A stretch of 64,000 nucleotides of DNA from Apodospora peruviana (Eukaryota; Ascomycota; Sordariomycetes; Sordariales; Lasiosphaeriaceae), in NCBI GenBank assembly GCA_033439685.1, contig JAUEDM010000006.1, positions 1,612,001 through 1,676,000 on the forward strand, written 5' to 3'. Shown in pieces: positions 55,247-64,000 of this stretch. Position numbers and translations under genes: made by a program. The notes below the pieces were generated by a model. That model saw only the letters and a list, made by a program, of their open reading frames with translations. It was not told where the DNA came from and ran no database searches. Positions within the stretch are counted from its first letter, which is position 1, and every line of letters begins with the position of its first letter.

Positions 55247-58213
55247 TCAATTAAGTATAATTACTCCGTCGTCCCTGGTGACCGGGTAACCAGAATGAGG
55301 CGGTGGGGTTTCGAGCACTGTATACGTAACAGGCACAACTGAGGCACTGCGGGACTGGTATCTCACTTCGCTCATGTCGTACTGGGGAGTAGGGCTGGTG
55401 TAGGTGCGAAGGTCGCGGCTACGCTTCTCATTAGCAGTCAAAACAGGCACGACGCGGGGATAGTTACTAACCTCTGGGTCACGGGAAGATATTCGAAACC
55501 CACAACCCGTTCCTGCCGGCGAACGTTGACAGCATGATACCCATCGGTCCGCCTGACGACATCAGGCCTGAAATCGTATTGATTTACGGGCTCTTCGACT
55601 CTAGCGACAACTCGTTCGATTCTCCTCTGATACTGTAGGGGCGCGGGTTGAGCTTCGTAACGGTCCAAATCATCAAACACACGCCCACCCTCGGGATGGC
55701 GTGGGACCGTCGGACGATACTCGTACCTTCCAGGACCAGGTGAAATCTGTCGGGACTCGTGGCGTCGCGGGAACTTGTTTGTGACCCGTACGATATCGGT
55801 AGAGTCGTGCGGTTGTCTATCGACTTGCTGATTGGTTCGAGTAGCCTCATTCCGCGCACCATGGTCTTCCAGGTGCATGGAACCAGAGACGTCAGAACTT
55901 GCGGGGTCTCTCGCGAGCAATGGAGGATGAGACTCTGCAGGAAAATGTGCTGGATCTATCATCACCTGTCTCGACTGTCCTCGTGAGTCTTGAACTAGAA
56001 TTGGACGCGACCTTGAACTGAAGACGACGAAATCGTTGTCGTCAACCCAAATGGGCCGGGATTCCGACCTAAAGGTCGGCCCATCAACACGAGTCGATGC
56101 AGTATCGCGATACGGGGACGACTGCAGTCCAGAGCCACTGGCACCGGCACTTGGTGTCGGGGCATATCTGCTGACTAGACCGTGAGGTTGAGAACTAGCT
56201 GACGCGAGGGATCGATTTGCTTCACTGTGACGAGGAAGCATCGGAATCTCCTCCTGGCGGACAACCAGACGGCGGTTTTCTTGTACATGGGCACCATCGT
56301 AAAACAGTGCGGGAGACCGGTTGTTAGAGGCTCCAACTGCAGGAGCTCCAGCAGCATGATAGTCACCTAGGCGTTGTGGTTGACCCAAAAACTGCGAGGG
56401 GAAGGATGAAGTATCGGGAGACTTAGTCTCGATAGACTTCACAAGATGGTCTTTCAAATCTTGGTGCGAGCGCAGCCTTACCCGTTCAACTGCACGAGGA
56501 AGTGTTTGTGACCCAACTAAAGGTCCAAACTCATCGCTGCGGGTGTACCCCAGGATTCGAGTCTCTCGAGGCGGATGATAAAAGGTTTGGGGCACAGTCC
56601 GCTGCAGTAAATCACCGTAACTTGGCTGCTCCAGGCCATGAGGCGGTCTCTCTGGTTGGTACGGGTTGCCGGGTGAACGGTATTGCAGTTGACGTGGTGG
56701 CGACCTTCTCAAGACCTGCAAGGAATGTATCGAAGGTCTTGCATGAGCAGCATCAGCAAAGGGTAATGAATGAGGCCCATGGCTAGTCGACCTATTCATA
56801 GACCCCGTAGCTGGGGAGCGCAAGGGTTCGTTATCCGCCAAACGTTGACGTGCTACCGCTTGATCCCATGCTTGATGGTACCTGCTGAATCCTCGTTGGT
56901 GTATCTTGGCTCTGCGCTCCTTGTTCTTGGTGGCCTTCCTCACCCTGTGTTGTGTCCGTTGTTCGCGGACACCAACGTTACGACGGAATTGCACGGGATT
57001 GACACGAACAGCTCCTTCTTCTCGGTCAGGGATAGTTAGTCTGTCCCGGATGTCTTCCAGCTCCACACGCTCCTCGGATAAACGGTGCCCTGAAGAAGCG
57101 CCAGATGACTGATCGTCGTTATCCTCACCTGCATCGTCGTCATCATCATCGCTCTCCGAGTCTGAGATGACAATAACCTCACAGAGAATTTCGTCGAGCT
57201 GGTCACGACCTGTCTCTTCATCTCCTCGCCACTTGACCAGGAAGTCGAGACAAAGGGATTCCACCGCTTTCCTAGCGTTGACGTAAGATGTCTCACGGAG
57301 CAGCTGATCGTATCTAGTATGGATGTGCCTTATATGGGCAAGGACGGCGAGCGTTACGCGGCGGGAGAGCGAGATATGGCTCGCCAGACCGACAGGGGGC
57401 GATCCCTTGTGCAGCTTTGACTATTAGGGTTAAACGTAAGTGCTCGAACAAGAGCGGGTTGGGGATGGCCATACCTTGTTGAACGACTGTTCAATGATCA
57501 TTTGGCGATCCGTATTAGGTATACGAGGAAACAGGTCCATGATAGCGGCATCAGCTTGCCTGTTGATCTCCTCTTGCGTCTCAGGAATAGGCTCGGGTAC
57601 CCCTGGCTGTGTGCCAGCCAGAAACAGCGAGTCATCTCCAAGTTCATCTCGTGCATCCTGGACGATCGTCTCCCTGATGTGATGTCCAATCCGGTTGAGA
57701 TGAAGACTGAGCGCCTTGGAGAAGTGACCAGAGGCCGACTAGGTAAAGACGGTGTTAGAATATGCTCAGAAAATAGGGGGTGGCCGGAACTGGCGACAAA
57801 CCGTGACGATGAATATCATGGCATCGCGCTCCCGCGAGATGTCCTTGCACCTGGCCGTGAGAGCCGGGTTCCCAATAGGAACGAACTCGAAGCCTGGTGG
57901 TGGATTCGGATCCTCGGTGAACTACAAACGCGCGTGTCAGTAACAACCCATGCTTGAGGCAACCACGGATGGAGAGATGGTCGTCTAATGTGCTGACCTC
58001 GAACTCGAGCTTCTTCTTCTTGTCTTTGTTCTCGATGAACTCAAACCATGTTTTGTGCTTAGAACTAAGCTGCGGTCTGTCAGGTCTCGCTTTCAAGCCC
58101 GGGGGAAGAGGCGCCGCCCAGTTGTGCAAGTTGCCGTGGCGATCCTTTTTATGCCTCTCTTTGGCGTGATTTCCACTGGCCGTCCCCGGGCCAGTGTTCT
58201 TCTCTCTTCCCAT
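55247..58213 (-). CDS. DUF2293-domain protein with long disordered tail
   Basis: Exons on the minus strand are 57998-58213, 57802-57921, 57475-57738, 55472-57420 and 55247-55418, giving 906 residues. The N-terminus is basic (MGREKNTGPGTASGNHAKERH...). A conserved block GFEFVPIGNPALTARCKDIS lies near residue 85. The DUF2293 segment (about 201-270) contains RRVTLAVLAHIRHIHTRYDQLL and ARKAVESLCLDFLVKWRGD. An acidic SDSESDDDDDDAGEDNDD patch follows, then about 550 low-complexity residues rich in Arg, Ser, Pro and Gln. No function is known for the family. For the last intron (55419-55471) I chose the acceptor GCGTAG because the nearer AG breaks the frame. Start 58213 is the first ATG; upstream is TTG. 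Confidence 0.82.
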
Positions 58214-59184
58214 CTTCCCTGGCAACTACAAGCTCACCATGATATGGTGTGTAGAGCTGGATGGATGGAAGGGACAACAAGGCCTGGATGGGGGAGGGAT
58301 CAAATGCCACAACGGACGACAGGCTGGTTTGGCCTGCACTTGGTTTGGTGCTGTCGAGGCAGCAATCCTCGAGTACAGCGCGCTCTACAGGGTCAAGTTG
58401 ACCGGAAGGCTGCAGATAGAGTGAAAGCAAGCTGAAAGCTTGCAGAAAAAAAGAAGCACACGCGCGGAACCAAGGTCAGCGAGACAGGAAACAAGAAAAC
58501 CGAGTTGGGCTTCTGGTTAGGCGGTGGGATTATTACTCCGTATGGCGCGAAGCGACGCGCAGAATGTGCTGTCTGCAGGTAAGAAATTCTCGCGTCGCGT
58601 GATGAAAGCAGTGAAGATTGAGATCTTATTTTCACTCAGTCGTACACGACATAAGTCCTTTTGAACCCGGAAAGAAACCGGATCGTCACGATGCTCAGCG
58701 ACTTTGACAGTGAATGGGAAGGAGCGAGAGAAGCTGAGAGGAGCGGAGCGGTCAGACGACTCAAACCGGGCGGCGATGTTGGATGTGCCCCGCTGTGCCT
58801 GCTAGAGCCTTCGACGCTGCCTGAGTGACGCCACATCTCCAAGTTTGGATGAGCCACATTCACTTCAAGTAGCCTGCGCCACACTCTTCAACGCCTGTCC
58901 AAACCTGGAAGACACGCTCTCATGGTCCACCATTCATTAATCGGAATAACTAAGAGAGTCTTTCGGTGTAGAGGCGACGGGACCAGGACTCAATCCAATT
59001 TGGACGGGCTGATAATTCCCGTCCTTGGGCCAGACCCGAGAATCTCGAGTCTCGAACTACCTTCTCGGTCGGATCATCTCATGAATCAATCAACTACACC
59101 TCCTCCGGTGCTTTCTGTTTGCATCGCCTCATAGGCTCTGAAACCATTCAGAATTTAAAATTGGCTCAGCGACACTATTCCGCA
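58214..59184. promoter_or_regulatory. Divergent promoter between the DUF2293 gene and the DHX35-like gene
   Basis: 971 bp between divergent starts. No motif or RNA gene recognised. Confidence 0.35.
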
Positions 59185-61250
59185 ATGGCCGATCTTGATA
59201 TTAGCACGGTTTTTATCCCTGCCTTGCACAAACCATCGGCACTCCTGCCCATTGCCAAACATCGCGAAACGCTCTTGTATATGGTAGAAACCTATCCAGT
59301 CACAGTTGTTGTTGGACAAACAGGGTCTGGAAAAAGTACCCAGATTCCCCAGTATCTCGACAAGGCTGGATGGTGTGCCGACGGGAAGATCATCGGCATC
59401 ACACAGGCAAGTCTGGATATCCCCAGAAAACAGCCCGTTATGCTAACAAACACCAGCCTCGCCGTGTTGCTGCAACCACGGTTGCAGCCAGGGTGGCCGA
59501 GGAGGTTGGTTGTGAGGTTGGGAAAGAAATTGGCTACTCAATTCGCTTTGAGGATGTCACCTCTGCAGATACGCGCATCAAGTTCCTCACGGATGGTCTT
59601 CTGATTCAAGAGGCTCTAGTTGATCCTCTTTTATCACGTTATTCCGTCATCATGATTGACGAGGCCCACGAGCGGTCCATCAGCTCGGATATCTTGCTTG
59701 GGCTGTTGAAGAAAATTTGCAAGCAACGGCACGACCTTCGGATCATCATCAGCAGCGCGACCCTCCAGGCCGAGACTTTCCGCGACTTCTTCTCCAAAAG
59801 CGGTGATTCAGCGGAGCTGGAGGGAAAACACGACGCATCACCTATCGCCTCCATTATCAGCCTGGAAGGAAGGGCATATGCCATCGATGTCCTTTACCTG
59901 GAAGCACCAGCCGAGGACTACCTTGAGAAAGCAATCGCCACTGTCTTTGACATACATGAAAATGAGCCAACGGGTGACATCCTCGTCTTCTTGACTGGCA
60001 GAGACGAGATTGATCAAGCTGTGCAGGCGATTTCGGAGCGATCGGAGCAGCTCCCTCCAGGAAGCAAATCCATCTTGCCCCTACCTCTGTATGCCGGTCT
60101 GTCGACGGAACAACAGATGTACGTGTTCGAAGAAGCGCCGGTGAACTACAGAAAGGTCATCTTCTCGACCAACATTGCCGAGGCCTCAGTGACAATAGAT
60201 GGGATCGTCTATGTCATTGACTGCGGTTTCGTCAAACTGCGCGCCTACGACCCCAGGACGGGCATCGATTCCCTGACAGCGACCCCGGTGTCCAGGGCCT
60301 CGGCAGCCCAGCGGGCGGGACGAGCAGGCAGGACGAGACCCGGAAAATGCTTTCGACTTTACACCGAAGAGGCATATCAGGCCCTCCCTGATGCCAACGT
60401 TCCCGAAATCCAACGGTCGAACCTGGCACCGTTTATCCTTCAGCTGAAGGCGCTGGGAATAGACAACGTGCTGCGGTTTGATTTCATCACGCCGCCTTCT
60501 GCGGAGCTGATGATCAGGGGCCTGGAGTTGCTCTATTCGCTCGGGGCTTTGGACGATTACGCAAAACTGACTAAACCGTTGGGCATGAGGATGGCTGAGT
60601 TGGCTGTTGAACCGATGATGGCCAAGACACTTCTTGTCGCCCCCTCCTTTGGCTGCCTTGGCGAAATACTGACCATTGCTGCCATGACCAGCCTTGGCGG
60701 AGCCGTCTTCATCCAGCATGAGGGAGAAAAGAATAGAGCGGAGAGCGCAAAGAGGAAATTTGCTGCCGAGGAAGGGGACCATCTTACTCTCCTCAATGTC
60801 TACCAAGCCTTCGTGACCAAGGGACGTCGAGAGTCTCGCTTCTGCCATGAGAATCTCATTAATTTCAACGCAATGACCCGGGCCGTAAGCATTAGAGGGC
60901 AACTGAAACGATATCTCGAAAGGTTTGGACTCGTCGTCGACGACTCTCCGGCACTGAAGCCCGGATCGACCAATAACGAGAACAAGTCTGAGCAGATTCA
61001 GCGGTGCCTAACTGCCGGCTACTTTGCACATGCGGCGAGGATGCAGCCGGATGGCACTTTTCGGAATATTTCTGGCAGCACGGTACTACACGCACATCCA
61101 AGCTCGCTCATGTTCAATCGTAAAGCCGACTGGGTGATATTTCACGAGGTCATGGAGACGGGAGATAAGACATTCATCCGGGACGTCACCAAGATCGAGA
61201 AGAGCTGGCTTCTCGAATATGCTCCAGAGTTTTACAAGACAAGTCGGTGA
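59185..61250 (+). CDS. DEAH-box RNA helicase, DHX35-like
   Basis: Exons are 59185-59406 and 59457-61250, giving 671 residues. Helicase motifs in order: I GQTGSGKST (44-52), Ia RRVAATTVAARVAEE, II DEAH (142-145), III SAT, IV ILVFLTGRDEID, V FSTNIAEASVTIDG and VI QRAGRAGRTRPG. The helicase-associated and OB-fold domains follow to the C-terminus. Among DEAH proteins the short N-terminus, immediate start of the helicase core and overall length fit DHX35, a spliceosome-associated helicase absent from budding yeast. The single intron is GC-AG: CAG|GCAAGT at the donor, GCTAAC branch site, ACCAG acceptor. Without splicing the frame closes soon after the Walker A motif. Confidence 0.9.
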
Positions 61251-63388
61251 GGATTGAGCGTGGCTTCTGTTCAGTTCGCAATATCAACATCCTGTCAATT
61301 CCGCCAATGGTTTCACCACGGTGACTGCATCATGAGGGTGCAGGACTTCTACCAGCCTGTGTTTCAAGTGGGATATGAAGGCCTGAGGCTGATTTACAGA
61401 TTCGGATGTCAAGATAACGGGGGTCGTGGAACACTGGTTGAGAACATCTCAAAGGGCCTTGGAAAGACCACACCACAAGGATAGCTTGACACTGAATTTC
61501 AGTTGGTATCTGCCTTGGTTGGCAAGCCTACATTGCCCCTACATATCCCGCAAAGCCATCGCGATCCGCCAAGGACATTTGGACGCATGTCATCACTTGG
61601 TGTGGATCGAGTCATGAGATGAAAGGCTTGTCCGAGCTGCAGCCGACTGGAGAGAACTCGTTGCTAAGTCTCACGTTAACATACTTTCAAGTCCTGAACT
61701 GTACTCTACGGGTTGCTCAGATCCAATTCAATCGTGATGTTTAAAGATGACGAAGAATGACGAGAGTGTTTTTTTATCTTTGCTTTTTCTGTTTTGGCGT
61801 TTTTTGAGTGCCGGCAAATATCTGTACCGCCGTTGTGTGACGGGCCGCGATGTTCGGCCCCTTGCGTCAAACTATTTGTAGATCACGGGCGCACATGAAC
61901 AGCCTCGTCGATCTCACCGAGCCAGCAAGACGGTGTTTCATTTCTGTTGATTATGAGGCAATATCGACTTTTAATGCTCCCTGCCTCGCCTTTTACCTGC
62001 TTTTCAGAAGAGGTCTCACAGAGCAGCTGCTGATTTCCTGATTCCAATTCACAATTGCCCCTGGATTCCGTTGCCACTGCCTCATCTCGGCAATGTACCA
62101 TCCCACTTGAAATGACTGCTGGGGTACATGGAGGAGCCCTGGATATCGATTTTCTCTGCTCACTGGTCGAGGGAGAAACCCCAGGGCCAGTTGTATCGGC
62201 TAGTCGCAGGCGAGATTAGCGCCATCTGACGTGCGGGTTTGTTCCTGCATAAGAACCCTTGCACCGGTCTCGTGGGTCGCATCGAAGCTTTTGGCGGCTT
62301 TTTATTTTCTGCACCGTCGCGGCTTCTGACTGGCTGAAAACCCAGAAATAACTTGTGCACAACTCCAGCAGTCCACGTTTGTGCTTTCGATCCAACCACG
62401 AATAGCCTGCAGGGATAGGAGCGGGACCGGTGGGGCCATCTTGGGGCGACAGCCACTTAGAGCGGCGGGATCGAACTGAACCCCTGCTGGAATTCGTGGT
62501 AGCGGGCGCCGCTGTTCCTTTTTGATTGAGGTGAAATTAGCAAATCTCTAGCTGGTGTCCACCCGGCGTGCCCAGGCTTGAGGTGGCCAGCTCTGGCGAG
62601 GGTCAACAGCAGAAACAACAGACCAGACCGCTCGGCCCTGGGGTCTGCACACCTGCAATCCCATCCTCCACGACGGAGATTTGGGGAGCAGCCAACAGGC
62701 TCGAGGACCCCGTCGTCCATTGGGCCTAGCCGAAGCCCCGTCCCGCGTGCCCCGTCCCCGTCGTCCGTCTCCTGAGTCCTGAGAGTGTGTCCTTCTCCTC
62801 CTGCGACCTGGCCAGCGACCGACCTTTCTAATCTCTAATCAACCTGCTCCTCACCCTCTTTACACACTCCTTACCTCCGTCCCGCTGCTGTCTATGAAGA
62901 AGCGTACGGGGTCAGACGGCTAACCAACTTCACCGTCTCGAGACGCGTGGTCCACTCATTCTTTTTGACGCCGTCTCCTCGACTTTCTTCAGTCTTTCCT
63001 TTTGCCTGCCAGCGGGCGTGCCATTCCTTTTCCAACAGCTCTCGCAGCTTGTCTTAATGATACGGTTCCTTACGGGCCTCGACGACACTCTTTAACGTCT
63101 TGATTCGATATCGGATTGTTCGCTCCTTTTTATCCCTCCGACGAACCGCCTTGCCATCATATTGACTACTCGACGATTACCCGCCCTTTCCGCCTGTAGA
63201 GCAAAACAGGATCTTCACCAATAGACATTCCCGTGATATGACTGTTATGACAACATAATACGGCGCCAGTTAAGGTCGATATATACGCTTTCCCCGCAAC
63301 AAGACGACTTGGCCGGTTTCCTTTCTTGTTCTTATCGTGGAACTGTCTGGATATTCAAATTGCTAGGGAGATATAAAGGTTGACAAAG
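61251..63388. promoter_or_regulatory. 2.1-kb intergenic region with a long C/T-rich leader
   Basis: 3' flank of the helicase gene, then a long promoter. From about 62730 to 63388 the plus strand is C/T-rich and probably forms an extended 5' leader for the next gene. No supported gene or RNA. Confidence 0.4.
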
Positions 63389-64000
63389 ATGGAGGTCGGC
63401 AATGGTGGGCGTCTCTACGCCATAGGATCTAGGGTGCCAATGACGGTGGCACGAGACACGATGGGAGTAGCGCCTTCGGTGATGGGTGCCGACGTCAACT
63501 CACCGATGCTGCTTGTTGCGCGAGCTTCAGCAACGACCGACTGCGAAGCACATCCCAATCTTTGCGAGAAGCCCGCTAGCTCTCAGTCAATGGCCCTCCC
63601 AATTGCCCTTGGAGTCTCGTAAGTCTTGGTAAACATTTGAAGTTGCAGCTGATCTTCGACTCACATGGCTTTAGGATACCTCTTGTATTGATCATCGGTA
63701 CGCTCATATTCTTACACAGGAGGAATATGCAGAGACAGAGGAGGGAGGAAATGAACGACGCCCATAAGTCTTTGGATTTCGGTTTAGGTGACAACCCGGG
63801 AGGAAAGTCAAAACGGAAGAGTTTTCTGGGTCGGGAGAAGGATTCAGGACGCTTCGGCCGACAGCAGATGTCCATGGACATGAATCTGTCCAGCCCGTAC
63901 CTGCTGCCACCGGAGATGCAGGGTTCGCGGGAGTCGCTTCATTCTCTGGCACGGACGCTTCACCAAAACGAGGATCCCTATCGTCCGGTTGCTGCCTTTG
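63389..64000 (+). CDS. Single-pass membrane protein, 5' part only, function unknown
   Basis: Exons are 63389-63618 and 63675 to the window end; the gene continues beyond 64000. The start is ATG 63389; the upstream in-frame codon is TTG. The N-terminal 75 residues lack a clear signal peptide and contain CEAHPNLCEKP. One membrane helix follows (MALPIALGVSIPLVLIIGTL, spanning the exon junction), then HRRNMQRQRREE and a cytoplasmic-type tail with SSPYLLPPEMQGSRESLHSL. The tail looks strongly constrained and I have the impression it is conserved among filamentous ascomycetes, but I cannot name the family. The intron (63619-63674) has GTAAGT and TTTAG ends. Confidence 0.75.

Overview
This is a gene-dense eukaryotic window, about 28 protein genes in 64 kb on both strands. 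Genes carry short introns (mostly 50-120 bp) with GT..AG ends and CTAAC-type branch points just before the acceptor. The gene content (a NUC-2/PHO81 regulator, secreted GMC oxidoreductases, a heme-thiolate peroxygenase) and the intron style point to a filamentous ascomycete, most likely a Sordariomycete. That placement is inferred from protein resemblance only. I see no transposon, no CRISPR array and no obvious RIP-degraded block.

Layout. 0.4-10.4 kb: SEC31 (-), a PPIE-type RRM-only protein (+), an MLRQ/B12D-like mitochondrial protein (-) divergent from COX12 (+), SDE2 (-) and ribosomal protein eS10 (+). 11.3-20.4 kb: a HECT ubiquitin ligase (-), a TDP2-like EEP phosphodiesterase (+) and a CHY-zinc/RING ubiquitin ligase (+). 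21.4-26.6 kb: MOZART1 (-), SPC25 (-) and an RRN6-like Pol I factor (+). 27.3-35.6 kb: a PITH protein (+), a CCDC25 homologue (-), mitochondrial uL3 (+), COA1 (-) and two membrane proteins of unknown function (+). 36-45.1 kb: two secreted GMC oxidoreductases (-) and a secreted heme-thiolate peroxygenase (+). 45.8 kb: tRNA-Val(AAC). 46-49.6 kb: PHO81/NUC-2 (-). 51.5-61.3 kb: a CUE-domain protein (-), VPS20 (+), a DUF2293 protein (-) and a DHX35-type helicase (+). 63.4 kb to the end: the 5' part of a single-pass membrane protein (+).

Most of the window is housekeeping: secretion, ESCRT, ubiquitin, respiratory chain, ribosome, spindle, splicing. The accessory part is 36-45 kb. There, GMC oxidoreductases that may make H2O2 sit beside a peroxygenase that would use it.

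The most unusual signal is in gene structure. Reconstructing reading frames requires or suggests extremely small coding exons. The CCDC25 homologue needs a single-nucleotide exon (position 29315). COX12 appears to contain a 3-nt exon (6989-6991). The MLRQ-like gene needs a 16-nt exon (6260-6275). In PHO81/NUC-2 the start codon itself is split, with only AT in the first coding exon (49615-49616). All exon boundaries below were read by eye from splice signals and frame continuity; none has transcript support here.
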